Positions 1 to 10,448 of a stretch of 64,000 nt of DNA are shown here, piece by piece. The notes below the pieces were generated by a model. It did no database searches, was not told the origin of the DNA, and saw nothing but the letters and a program-made list of their open reading frames with translations. Each line of letters opens with the position of its first letter. Positions within the stretch are counted from its first letter, which is position 1. The stretch lies in contig MCFL01000012.1 in assembly GCA_002102555.1 (NCBI GenBank), forward strand, positions 434,001 to 498,000. Reading direction: 5' to 3'. Both the position numbers and the translations under genes were made by a program. The DNA comes from Catenaria anguillulae PL171. Taxonomy: Eukaryota; Blastocladiomycota; Blastocladiomycetes; Blastocladiales; Catenariaceae.

Positions 1-1994
1 AAAGGCGCGCACGTGCTCGGGGTCCATGTCGAGCTTGGTGCCGTGGCCCAAGTTGACAATGTACCGATGCTTGCCAAACGCCGAGATCATGGCGCGCACC
101 TTGGCACGGATGTTTTCGGGCGACTCGTACATGACGTCGGGCTCGAGGTTACCCTGCAGCGTCACATAAGGCCCTGCGGCCTCGCGCTGCTCGGCAGGAA
201 TCCCCGCCCAATCAATCGACACGGCATCGTACAAGGTTGTTTCGGCAATGGTGCGCGTGGCGAAATTGGCGCCGCGTGGAAACACCGTCATGGGGACGTG
301 CGGGTGCTTTGCCTTGACGCCCTGTGCAATCTTGCGCAAATACGGCAACGCAAACTCGTAGAAATCCTGAGGTCCCAAATCCACGGCATTTGATTCAAAC
401 ACTTGAACCACGTCTGCGCCCGCATCCACTTGCTTGCAAAGGTAGTCAATGGCCACGGAAGTGCACTTGCCCAGCAACAAGTGTGCCCAGTCCGGGTGCA
501 TGTGCAGCCACTTTTTCGCCAAATCTTTGCCAATCATGTACGCCATGAGTGTCCAAGGTGCCCCGCAAAAGCCAACAAGTGCCTTGTCGCTGTCAAGCTG
601 CGCGCGCGTCAGCTTGAGCGCATCGTAAACGTGCTGCAGGACGGCCGGCTGGTACGCCAGCTTTTCGATATCCTCGAGCGTGCGAATCGGGTGCGGGAAA
701 AAGGGGCCGGGTTCATGATGAGCTCCATGCCCAGGGCTTGCGGAATGGTCATGATATCGGAAAAGATGATGGCGCAATCCACATTGTACCGCCACACGGG
801 CTGCAGGGTGATTTCGGTGGCAATCTTTGGATCGGCCGTCATGTCGAGAAAGTTGAGGTCGCCCTTGACTTGTCGGTACTCTGGCAAGTACCTGCCAGCT
901 TGCCGGTGCAGCCACACGGGCGGGCGTGGCACGCTAACGCCACGCAGAGCTTGCACAAATAGCGGTTCAATGTACTTGAAGCGCGGGGCGTGCATGGCGG
1001 CCGCCATGGACCGCGCACGGCGCGGGATGGCGGTCGGGTCGAGGTACCACGAGGCCGTGGGTTCGGCAATCACGGCAGGGAAACTCGCCGTGGTCGGGGG
1101 AAGGCACACGAGCGGCAGTGACGCTGACGTGTAGAGGGCAAGGGCCAGGTGGCCAGACCGCACATGGACCCAGTCGAGTTCGGGTTGTGTCAGAGTCGCG
1201 GGGGCACGCGGGGGGAGGTCATGCGAGAGTGTCGCGAAAGTGTCGGTTGAGGCAGCATTGTCCAAGTGACGCTTGATGGTCGACATGTAGGTCGCAAACA
1301 GGCCCAAGACGAGCTTGTGCGCAGGGACGGGCGAGTTGGCGGGCAGCGTGCACGTCAATCCGCCAATGCCGCGGTATCCAGTGCCGTTGGCAGACCGGAA
1401 GGCATTGTCGGCGGCCTGCTTGACGGTCGAGTAATCCAACTTGACCGACTGGCACAGGGCGTGAATGGCAGAGTGCCAATCAAAGGCGTCGTCCTCGTTA
1501 AGGAAGTAAGGCAGGAGCTCGGCCTCGAGCAACACGTGGCCCTTTGGGGCGAGGGTCCACGAGATGCGGACGGCGGACGCGAGCTTGTTGGTCGGGTAGG
1601 CGACGAGGTGGCGGGCAGAATCGAGGCGGACAAGCACGAGGCGGTCAAAGAGGCCCGGCACGACGTGGGTGAGGTCGGTGATGGACGAGTTGATTTGATC
1701 GGGCTGGACCATGGGTTGGGGTTGCGGGTTGGCTGTCCCAGCCGATGAGGAGCGCTGGTCATGGCCCACCACGGCGTCGAGGACGGCGGTGGCGAGGGCG
1801 TTGGCAATGGATTGGTCGGTGTCCATGGTGGTTTTGGTTTTGGTATTGGTTTTGGTTGTGGTTGTGGTGGGTGGATCGGGCAAAGCCGGAGCGGGCAGAA
1901 GGTCGACGAGGAGGAGGGAGGCGCCAGCAACAAGCAGCTTGAGGGCAGTCGCAGTCAGCGTCGCAAATGGGACAATGTTGGGTAATATCAACAT
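1..1994 (-). CDS. HEM12: Uroporphyrinogen decarboxylase, 3' end cut by window, one frame break
   Basis: Uroporphyrinogen decarboxylase converts uroporphyrinogen III to coproporphyrinogen III in cytosolic heme synthesis. The family signature PPVWLHRQAGRYLPEYR is encoded near 900-945, preceded by the usual short helix (MHAPRFKYIEPLFVQALRG). The rest of the enzyme follows down to base 1, with blocks such as GAPWTLMAYMIGK and QVFESNAVDL, but in a frame shifted by one. The break falls at 695-711, where the expected NPGPFFPHP reads NPAPFSRTR; one extra G would repair it. Upstream of the enzyme the same frame runs about 330 more codons with no stop. That extension starts with a hydrophobic stretch (1994) and a Thr/Lys-rich tract, followed by about 270 residues I do not recognise. 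ATG candidates are 1994, 1826 and 1007; 1007 would give a normal-length enzyme. The identity is secure; the N-terminal structure is not. Confidence 0.9.
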
Positions 1995-2323
1995 ACAAGT
2001 CAAGAAGCTAGTATAGTCAAGTCATGAACCGCGACTCCGACTCGGAAGCAAGCATGACCAATCATTCAATTGCAATCATCTGATTTAATGATTATTCCCT
2101 GCGTATTTACATCACGTGCCATTCGATCTGCATTCCGGAGTCTGTGTCTCGCGATCGACCTGACCTGGCTTCCAGAACAGATCGGAGGCCCATCCATATG
2201 TATGAATACACATGCTGGTACCGTACCATGCAAGTCTTCAAAATATAACATTTACAGACCACATGTAACAGCACAACGGCAACGCGCAATCCCAACTCCA
2301 CGCCAATTCAAACACCCTCCCAA
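1995..2323. other. Intergenic, divergent promoter region
   Basis: About 330 bp between two divergently transcribed genes (heme enzyme to the left, mitochondrial L11 to the right). It is AT-richer than its flanks and must hold both promoters. No convincing motif, RNA gene or repeat was seen. Confidence 0.5.
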
Positions 2324-2767
2324 ATGTCCAGCAAGAAAGCCGCCTCCTCTGGCCTCTCGTCGCTCCGCCTCGTCGTTGCTGCCGGCAAGGCCACCCCAAC
2401 CCCGCCCGTCGGCCCCGCCCTCGGCCAGCGTGGTATCCGCGGCATGGAGTTTTGCAAGCTCTTCAACGACCGCACCGCCAACCTCGTCCCCGGCACTCCG
2501 ATCCCCGTCCGCATGCTCATCAAGCCCGACCGCACCTACACCTTCACCACACACACACCGCAAACCTCATGGCTGCTCAAGCAGGCCGCCGGCATTGAAA
2601 AGGGTGCCAGCAAGGCCGGCGAAGAGGTCGTGGGACAGGTGTCGGTCAAGGCCATTTACGAAATCGCAAAGATCAAGCAGAGGGATTTGCCGCACTTGAG
2701 TTTGGAGGAACTGAGCAGGATGATTGCCGGTAGCACACGGAGCATGGGCATCAAGGTCGTCATGTAG
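2324..2767 (+). CDS. MRPL11: Mitochondrial ribosomal protein L11 (uL11m)
   Basis: A 147-residue protein of the bacterial-type L11 family, part of the GTPase-associated centre of the mitochondrial large ribosomal subunit. The L11 signature is plain near residues 25-45: PTPPVGPALGQRGIRGMEFC. The C-terminal rRNA-binding domain follows, with TPQTSWLLKQAAGIEKGA, a conserved KAIYEIAKIKQRD segment and the terminal STRSMGI-V motif. Length matches bacterial L11 (about 140) and is close to yeast uL11m. There is no obvious cleavable presequence, as often happens for this protein. It is a single uninterrupted exon. The start is the first ATG of the frame and lies only a few codons before the conserved domain, so it is well supported. 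Confidence 0.95.
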   Translation: MSSKKAASSGLSSLRLVVAAGKATPTPPVGPALGQRGIRGMEFCKLFNDRTANLVPGTPIPVRMLIKPDRTYTFTTHTPQTSWLLKQAAGIEKGASKAGEEVVGQVSVKAIYEIAKIKQRDLPHLSLEELSRMIAGSTRSMGIKVVM

Positions 2768-3231
2768 ATTGTATTCATCTTCGTATTTTATTTTCACTCG
2801 TCAATCCACATACATCCACCCAGTACTAGGTTACATGTTAACTGAGCCCCCGTCATCCATTCCCACTCAATCACTCCTCTCTCTTCCTCTATTGCCCTCG
2901 GTGACTTGGCTCTTTTCGGCCTGCGGTCTGCGGTGGCCGACGGATCCTGGCTTGGCTGCGTCATGACCGCCTTCACTCGGAATGAGACCCTTTACGGAAG
3001 CGAATCCAACAATGGTTCCCATTGTCAACTTGAACGCCATCAACTCAACTTAATGATCCCTCCCACCCAGGAAAGAATGCTGTTCCCACATCAACCTCAT
3101 CAAGGGCGCTCTCCAGGCGGTCTCCAGTGCTCTGCCCGGGAATGTATAAATTGCCAAGGTACCCCCTCAGATCGGCTTTCATTGACCCCATTGAGGAAAC
3201 CAATACCAGGGAAACAACCACGCAAATAGCA
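2768..3231. other. Intergenic, promoter of the LDWW-repeat gene
   Basis: 464 bp holding the L11 3' end and the promoter of the next gene. A TATA-like TATAAA lies at 3145-3150. No other feature was seen. Confidence 0.5.
3145..3150 (+). promoter_or_regulatory. TATA-like box
   Basis: TATAAA lies 82 bp upstream of the ATG at 3232. It falls inside a possible longer reading frame beginning at 3127, which is why the later ATG is preferred for the downstream gene. Confidence 0.45.
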
Positions 3232-5721
3232 ATGCTGTCAACGACACACGATGCAATCCATGTCCCATCCGCAGCAGCGAATCCTTCTCCGCCTGAAGCT
3301 GAAGCTGCTTGCTTCCCGCCGCTCACCCTCCCCGACGAACTGTGCGACCTGATCTTGTCGCTAGCCCTGCGTCGCTTCGGTCCCGCTTTACTCGCCGAAT
3401 CCGATATCGCCTCGGCCCTTCTCCCGACCCTGCACGCCCTGCCACGCGCCACGGCGCCCTTGGTTGCACGCGCAGCGCTTATGCGCCTCACATGGATCGA
3501 CCTCGACGTTGCCTCGCGCCTCGCAAACACCTGGCTGCTCGACTTGATGCTCCAATTGCACCCAAGCGCGCGCCCGCTCGTGTATTCGCCCGACTGGTTC
3601 GATCAGTGTGCGGAACACGGCCTCGTGGACGTGTTGCAGTGGTGGTGGGACAAGTGCATGCTCGCCGGCCGTGGTCGGCCAAACGTGTGGGCATCGGTGG
3701 CGCGCGTCATGGATGTGGCCAGCGCATTTGGACAAGTTGAGGTACTTGACTGGTGCGTGCGAGTTGCACGCGAGCAACGGGAGTGCGCGTGGACAGATGT
3801 CCGGGCCAGCGACTTGTGGACGCTGGGTAGGTGGAGTGAGGAGGCTATGGATGCGGCGTCGGCCATGGGGCACGTTCATGTGCTCGAGTGGTGGTGGAGC
3901 AAGCATCAAAGTGCCGGGTGGCAGCTCAAGTTTTCCGACTTGGCGTTCCGGAACGCTCCTGAAGCACATGTGTTGGATTGGTGGTTTGACCGGGTAGGTA
4001 TCGACGAAATCAAGATCAAGCTGCCGCAAGGTATTCCACTGGTATCAGTACACTTGCTCGACTGGTGGGACCGCCAACCAAAACAATACCTGCCCCTAGT
4101 CTTTGATTGTGACGCGATTACCACATCAGCGATTCGTGCGAACGACTTTGCTGTTGTCAAATGGGTCATTGATCAAGGCATTTGGCGGGCCGGGTCGGAG
4201 CATGTGCTCTTGGCATGCACCCACATGGACCGTGTCAAGATCCAGGTGGTTGAAGAGTGCATCAAGTCGCTGCTTTTGCTTCCCGAGATTTCCGGTCTCG
4301 ACAAGACAGGCGTGCTGAGCAAGGCAGTTATTGCAGCATCCACATCGGGTCGAGCAGACATATTGGATTTGATTGAGGCTGCCGAGCTCGTTGATTTCTC
4401 GCAGTCGGAGCTGTTGGTGGATGCGCTCGTTGGCGCGAGTCAAGTTGGCCACGTCCATGTACTCGATTGGTGGTGTCGGCGCTTATGGCTCCACAAGCAT
4501 CCCATCCTTGTCAACCAGTGCATGCAAGCGGCAACTCGCAAAGGTTGCTTTGCTGCCCTCGACTGGTGGCGCAATCCATTTCTCTGGCTCAACCAAGGTG
4601 ATGGTGGCGCTACGAAGTGGGCCATGGTTGTTTCTTGCGGCGTCAACGCGGCAGTCACGGCGTGCGAGGGAGAGAGGAGTATTGATGTTGTGCGTTGGTG
4701 GGTCGACTTGTGCAGCATTCCGCGAGTGTACGAAGCGGTTGGCCATGTCAAGCTGTGCTCCTTCTTTTCCGCTGCCCTTGTCCCGGCACTTGAGCACGGA
4801 TGGACCGAGTACATTGAGTGGGCACACGCGCATGCAATCGCTCCGTTCATGCTCACAGTGGATGCAAACCTCATCCAATCGCCACTGGCCATGTGCCTCA
4901 TCCACGGCCACTTGCCCGCCTTCCTCGCCTTCACCTACTGGTATCACGGTATTCAACCCGAGCATTTTCACGACGGCAGATTCACCGACTGGACACTGAT
5001 CGGAGTTCCCAACCTTGCCCTATTGAAACATGACGCGCTGCAGTCAGCATCCAATCGTGGCGACTTGTCGGCAATGGAATGGATTCACAAGATCCCATGC
5101 GCGCATCCCTCGGAGGGATATTCGGGCATCACCTTGGCCGCACTTCACGGACACGCTCACGTCGTGCAATGGTGGCTGGAATCCGGACTGCGCATCAAAG
5201 AATCACTTCCATGGACACTTGTGCTTCGTGACCCGTTCATCTTCGACTTGTGGACGCGCACTGGCGGGCCGTGCAATGGGACATTGCTGGCGATGCAAGA
5301 TCCGGGATCGCTGTCGAGCTTCTTTTTCCGCACCGGCGGTGGATATGCCAAGTCGCTGATTCGCGTTCATTTGCTTGGCGATTGCCGAGGCAGGAGTGCG
5401 GGAGCCACCAACCGTGGGTGTCAAGTTGTGGCCAACCTGGGCAACTCCGACTTTGCGGTTGCGGCGTCGCACGAGCCAAGTCGAATCCAGTTTCTCGAGT
5501 GGTGGCTTGCGTGCAAGTCGGTAACACTCGCTCAGAGGCGCAAGTGGTCAAAGGGAGCCTTGCAGGAGACAAAGAGCATCAATGTGCTCAATTGGTGGAA
5601 GTGGAGCGGGATTGACAAGCTTGAGGTGCCTGATGAGGAGAGTTTGATGGACATGGCCGAGGACGAGCCCGAACTTGCGCAGTGGTGGAGGGACAGTGGG
5701 CTGATTCCGGGAATGGCATGA
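3232..5721 (+). CDS. Large ankyrin-like LDWW-repeat protein with F-box-like N-terminus
   Basis: Intronless gene for about 829 residues. The N-terminus (about residues 30-45, PLTLPDELCDLILSLAL) resembles an F-box helix. The remainder is a long array of degenerate ankyrin-like repeats of roughly 30-60 residues, each marked by a hydrophobic-acidic-Trp-Trp core: VHVLEWWWS, AHVLDWWFD, VHLLDWWDR, VHVLDWWCR, IQFLEWWLA, INVLNWWKW. As I recall, large families of such LDWW-repeat proteins occur in blastocladiomycete fungi, where their function is unknown; with an F-box a role as ubiquitin-ligase adaptor is conceivable but not shown. The start is ATG 3232, 35 codons into a slightly longer frame, because a TATA box sits at 3145 within the extension. 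No stop or frame break is seen over 2.5 kb, so it looks functional. Confidence 0.8.
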   Translation: MLSTTHDAIHVPSAAANPSPPEAEAACFPPLTLPDELCDLILSLALRRFGPALLAESDIASALLPTLHALPRATAPLVARAALMRLTWIDLDVASRLANTWLLDLMLQLHPSARPLVYSPDWFDQCAEHGLVDVLQWWWDKCMLAGRGRPNVWASVARVMDVASAFGQVEVLDWCVRVAREQRECAWTDVRASDLWTLGRWSEEAMDAASAMGHVHVLEWWWSKHQSAGWQLKFSDLAFRNAPEAHVLDWWFDRVGIDEIKIKLPQGIPLVSVHLLDWWDRQPKQYLPLVFDCDAITTSAIRANDFAVVKWVIDQGIWRAGSEHVLLACTHMDRVKIQVVEECIKSLLLLPEISGLDKTGVLSKAVIAASTSGRADILDLIEAAELVDFSQSELLVDALVGASQVGHVHVLDWWCRRLWLHKHPILVNQCMQAATRKGCFAALDWWRNPFLWLNQGDGGATKWAMVVSCGVNAAVTACEGERSIDVVRWWVDLCSIPRVYEAVGHVKLCSFFSAALVPALEHGWTEYIEWAHAHAIAPFMLTVDANLIQSPLAMCLIHGHLPAFLAFTYWYHGIQPEHFHDGRFTDWTLIGVPNLALLKHDALQSASNRGDLSAMEWIHKIPCAHPSEGYSGITLAALHGHAHVVQWWLESGLRIKESLPWTLVLRDPFIFDLWTRTGGPCNGTLLAMQDPGSLSSFFFRTGGGYAKSLIRVHLLGDCRGRSAGATNRGCQVVANLGNSDFAVAASHEPSRIQFLEWWLACKSVTLAQRRKWSKGALQETKSINVLNWWKWSGIDKLEVPDEESLMDMAEDEPELAQWWRDSGLIPGMA

Positions 5722-6275
5722 GCATAAACGTGCAGGTTCGGTCTGTGGTTCTATTCTTTCCAAAAACTGCACATGCATGTGATCAATGATCATATTGACA
5801 AGAAATACATGTCAACCATGTGAGACAGCAACGGGTACTGAAACGCGTGTTGGAAACCGCCAAGAGCACGCGATGCCCGAAATGGAGCTGCTGACGTTGT
5901 AGTGTTTTTCTTTCGGTCCACCGTGGGCTCTCGAGCGCGTGCTTGAATTGATGCCTTGATGTTAACTTGGGTTCCGAGCATGTCATGCATTTGCGGTCGC
6001 CGGCACAATGGCGGCGGGGAAATCGGTTGCCCTTGTTGTTTTTTCATGTCATACCGCGACCGACAGCGGCGGTTGCAATTGGCGACGGCACAACCTCACT
6101 TCGCGGTCAACCAACCGACTCGGCATATATGTAAATACACATTGTCCAAGTCGAACCGGACTTGCTCGATAAATGCTTTGAGCAACCCGCGGGTCTGTGT
6201 AGATTTACCTCCCAGTTTGGAGCCAGTGACCCTATGAACCACATCATTTCCTGCTGAAAGCTGGTGACCACCATC
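5722..6275. other. Intergenic
   Basis: 554 bp between two + strand genes. An AT-rich patch with TATATGTAAATA lies near 6125-6136, about 150 bp before the next ATG, and could be a core promoter. Nothing else recognised. Confidence 0.4.
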
Positions 6276-7620
6276 ATGTTCACATCAACCCGCAACCCAG
6301 CTCCGCTACCAACCGCATCCGCCGCGGCTGGCGGGGCTCAACCAACTCCCGACCTCAATGCACCTTGCCCGCTGAATCCGCGACCTGATCCAACCCGCGG
6401 TGCATCCACTTACCCAAGTGCCATCATCCCGAGCGATGTGCCGCTGCCATGGTCGAGCCAGGCCATGGCGCCGACGGCCTTCAACATCACGGGCTGCCTC
6501 ACGTCCTTTTCGCCGCACCCAAAGTACCCAAAGCACGTCGAATGGTTGTGCCCCAACGCTGCTGGCAACGGCACCTTCACGACGGGCTACGTCATGGGCT
6601 GGGTCCAAGCACATGCGGATCGGCCCGATCGGTTTCTGGCCATTGACGACCCAGCGTACTATCTGTCGAGCAACGTTGGCGGCAAGCAATGGGATCAAGA
6701 GTGTACCTTTCCAAACGACCCCCTTGGAATGTCGTGGCCGCCGCGCAACTCGCAATGCGCTGGATGCGCGCTCGGGTACTCACTGACGTCAAGCAACATT
6801 ACGTTCGGCGCCGAGAAGCAGTGGTACCTGCACGGATGTTTGAGCGTCAGAGATGACCGCGGTCAAGTGCAACAAGGCTGCTCGTGGTTGGATTTGCCTG
6901 TCGGTGCATGGTGTCTACATCCGGATCGGACACAGCGCATGGCAAAGTCACTGTTTACGTGCGAAAAGGACGGAAAGAGCAACATCGGGCTTGTCACTGA
7001 GTTGCTTCGAGGAGTCCCACTGGAGGTCAAGTACGAGGACGAAGGGTTGCCATTGGCAGTGAAAATTGGCCTTGGAGTTGGTTCAGCACTAGTTCTCGTC
7101 GCCGTGGTATGTTGCATCCTGAGCGAAACCTGTTCCTATCAATCCTGACAGTTGTCACTCTTCCATTACACAGGTCGCATTCTCCTTCTTCATCTACCGC
7201 CAGCGCAAGCTTTCCCGCTCTGCCCATTCGCATACGCCGATCCCCCAGGCACAAGATCCCCCATCGTCCCAACAACCCGCTTCACTTGTCGACATCATAT
7301 CCCAACCTGTTCCCATCGCCATGCCACATCCTCAGCCACCCACACGAGAGCCAACCCGAATGTCGTACGTGCCTGTTGCCCCGCACGACCCGCCGTTCCT
7401 GGTTGCCATGGCTGCACAAGCACAGGCCAAGAAGGACGAGCTCTTGCCGCCTCCTGCGCCAAGGCCCTTGACGCAACCAACCAACTCGTTTGTGTTTTCG
7501 CCAGCGCCCGCGCACTTGCAAATGGCGCCGCCGCCCAGAATGACTACCACGCCCACCCAGGTGAGCGTGGGCAGGGCAGAGGATGAGGATTTGATTTTGG
7601 CGCCAGCGCCGCGCCTGTAG
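6276..7620 (+). CDS. Single-pass Cys-rich membrane protein, copy A
   Basis: Two exons, 6276-7106 and 7174-7620, joined in phase 0 across a 67-bp intron (GTATGT...CAG), giving 447 residues minus the join-free stop, about 425 aa. An extracellular-looking domain of about 260 residues has many Cys and Trp and N-glycosylation sites (FNITGC, GNGTFT). It is followed by a membrane span, VKIGLGVGSALVLVAVV, continued across the splice into VAFSFFIYRQRK, and a proline-rich cytoplasmic tail of about 130 residues. The intron falling in the middle of the membrane segment supports the model. No signal peptide is seen: the N-terminus is Pro/Thr/Ala-rich, so either the protein uses a reverse signal anchor or an upstream exon is missed. 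The first ATG at 6276 was chosen. A tandem paralogue follows at 8778. Family and ligand are unknown. Confidence 0.75.
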
Positions 7621-8777
7621 TAAGGAGGCCAACGAGTCAGTACCAGGGTTGAAGAAGGCAAGGAGATGTGTTCTCGCTGTTGTTGTTAAATAAGGATCTA
7701 TCCATTATACCTTTCACTTGTGTGGATCATTGATGACCGGTTATATTCTGCTCCGAGAAACAACGACAGTGAGGAGCTCTGTCTGTCGCATCAGGGTAGT
7801 ACATACCTGGTCGGATGCAGTCGCGTTGCCCTGGACAATTCCCAACGGCAAAGCCGATACGTGGTAACAGGGTACTAAAGGGACCCTGGTGGTAAGGAGC
7901 TCAAGGGCGTCGGTTCCGAGAAAAAAAAAAAAAAAAAAGCAAGGCAGCAAAGCGCAACCGAGAAAACGTCCCCTCTTGCCTCGCTTTGGGCCAAGTGGTT
8001 GAACGGCTCTGTGGGGATAGAAGAAATGGTTTGGTGCGTGAAAGTTTCGTGCTTGGGCGCTACCAGGGTCTGTTGGTGTTTTCTTTTGCACAGGACGGAT
8101 CTGAACTGTGCGGATGCTTCGTGAGATATGATAGCATCAAAGATGCAGGAAACTAGACCAAAGAGCGCAAAAAGGGTTTGGGTGCAATCCTTGACTCCAT
8201 CGACACCATTAGGAGATCAAGGCTTGCACGCGTCTTTTGTCTTGTCGTGACAGGCAGCATGACTGACCGTCGACAGCGCTTTTGGTACACTGCCACTTGA
8301 GGATGGTTCGGTACATGATGGACGAGAATGGTTTGACCCAACTCATGGTGACAAGACATCAATGACTTACGACCAAATATGCTCTAATCCTTGAATTTGA
8401 CGAGAATGATTCACATCAACTGATCAAGTCGATTCGGTGCCATCATCTCAGACAGGACTCGAAACAGGTTTGTCGACTGAAACCCGGATTCCGATGCCGG
8501 AACGGAAATGTAATTGCCCGGCCGCGCACACGACAATATTGGCACCTATGGGATCCCGCTCAGCGTCGGAGCATACCTGGCGGGGATTTTGTCCCTGGTG
8601 CCGCATTCCCTTGCGGTTTCTTGCTTGCGGTGGGACTGAATCACAATTTGCCATCCACTATCCCCGGCCCTACATTTCAAATACCAGCTCTCGAATCTCA
8701 TGTCACAGTGACAGGAGCTCACTTGGCCAAGTGGTATCCATTTCCATGCACATAGTTCAACTTGCACGTGGCTCATC
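7621..8777. other. Intergenic with an A18 tract
   Basis: 1,157 bp between the two membrane-protein paralogues. It contains a run of about 18 A at 7921-7938, just after GGTTCCGAG. No tRNA-like fold, open frame or target duplication convinced me, so I do not call a retroposon. Confidence 0.4.
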
Positions 8778-10156
8778 ATGTCGTCGTCCACAGCAACTCG
8801 CACCCCAGCTCCCACACCAACGGCGGCTAATGGATCTGGCGCTTCACAAACGCCAACGGTTACGATTGGAACCGGCGCTGCACAAACGCCGACGAGCGAC
8901 GCAAATGCGCCTTGCCCTCTGAACCCGCGACCTGATCCAACCCGCGGTGCATCCACTTACCCAAGTGCCATCATCCCGCGCGATATGCCGCTACCATGGT
9001 CGAGCCAGGCCATGGCGCCGGACGGCCTTCAACATCACGGGCTGCCTCACGTCCTTTTCGCCGCACCCAAAGTACCCAAAGCACGTCGAATGGTTGTGCC
9101 CCAACGCTGCTGGCAACGGCACCTTCACGACGGGCTACGTCATGGGCTGGGTCCAAGCACATGCGGATCGGCCCGATCGGTTTCTGGCCATTGACGACCC
9201 AGCATACTATCTGTCGAGCAACGTTGGTGGCAAGCAATGGGATCAAGATTGCACATTCGCGTCCCCTGATCCGCTTGCATCAGCGTGGCCATCACGGAAC
9301 GCCAAATGCGCTGGGTGCGCATTGGGATACACGCTTACGGCACGGAACATGACATTTGGTGCCGAAAAACCGTGGTATCTGCACGGCTGCTTGAGCGTCA
9401 GAGATGACCGCGGGAATGTTCAACAAGCCTGCTCGTGGTTGGATTTGCCTGTCGGCGCTTGGTGTTTGCATCCAGAACGGACACAACGCATGGCGAGATC
9501 GCTCTTCACGTGCGAAAAGGATGGAAAGAGCGACGTCGGGCTCGTCACTGAGCTGCTTCGTGGGGTGCCGTTGGAGTCCAAGCAAGAGGAGGGTGGGTTG
9601 CCGTTGGCAGTCAAAATTGGTCTTGGAGTTGGTTTGTCACTTGTGCTTCTCGCAGTGGTACGTCGAGTCTCATCTCTCCCGCTCTGTCGTTCGACTGAGA
9701 TGACAAAACTTCTTCGGACTTGCACAGGTGGCATTCTCTTTGTTCATTTACCGCCAGCGCAAGCTCGCCTGCTCTGCCAACTCTGAACCCCCGAGTTCAC
9801 AAGGCCCTCACCCGTCGCCCCTTGCCGATGTCATGTCGCAACCCTCGCCAATCGCCATGCCCCACCCACAACCACCTACCTCCAAGCCAACCCACATGTC
9901 GTACAGGCCGGTTGCCCCGCACGACCCGCCGTTCCTTGTTGCACAAGGACAGGCCAAGCTTGACGAGAAGTTCCCTCCGCCGCCGCCGCCTTTGGTGCAG
10001 TCGCCAGCTCTGGCGCACACGCAAATGGTGATGCCACCTCGGATGAGCACGACGCCCACACAGGTGAGTGTGGGAATGGAGGACGATGACGATCTGATCT
10101 TGGCACCCGTGCCCGCAGGGATAAGGTACACGACGAGCCCGCAGGGTCATGCATGA
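8778..10156 (+). CDS. Single-pass Cys-rich membrane protein, copy B, with one extra base
   Basis: Paralogue of the gene at 6276 with the same architecture: exon 1 8778-9657, a 70-bp intron (GTACGT...CAG) again inside the membrane span, exon 2 9728-10156. The N-terminal Thr/Ala-rich part is longer and different. Exon 1 is 880 bp, one base more than a multiple of three: near 9020 copy B reads GCGCCGGACGG where copy A has GCGCCGACGG. After that G the copy-A frame resumes (TAFNITGCLTSF) and runs to the tail. The rest is well kept: Cys pattern, membrane span, IYRQRK stop-transfer and Pro-rich tail ending in an acidic LILAP motif. It is either a recently broken copy or a sequencing error. About 300 bp (8925-9246) are almost identical to copy A, then identity drops sharply. 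Confidence 0.7.
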
Positions 10157-10448
10157 TGCGAAGCAAGGAAGGCGTCATCGTTGTGTTTCACGATGTCGTG
10201 ACTGTTTTGCATGTTGTTTCCTACGTGAGGCAGCACGCCTCGGTCGGAAGTTGGATGCTTGTATGCTATAGGATGAACCAAGTTACCTTTCGTTGACTGC
10301 AGAATCATTTTCGATGTCGTCTGGGCAGCACAAGTGGATTGATTGTTCATGTTCAAACTCTTCTATTGCTTTCAGGTGACCTTTGCTATTTACAAACCGA
10401 CCTCTTGATCTATCATACACCCCCACATTCGTTTAAAAAATCAAGTAC

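Noticed and set aside
1266-1748. Long + strand frames opposite the heme enzyme, kinesin and other genes
   Set aside because: Shadows of real genes in GC-rich sequence; no family motifs.
3127-3231. 35-codon N-terminal extension of the LDWW-repeat protein
   Set aside because: Contains the TATA box at 3145, and the later ATG is followed directly by typical sequence.
7741-7940. SINE-like retroposon ending in the A18 tract
   Set aside because: No tRNA or 5S-like head, no Pol III boxes I could confirm, and no target duplication.
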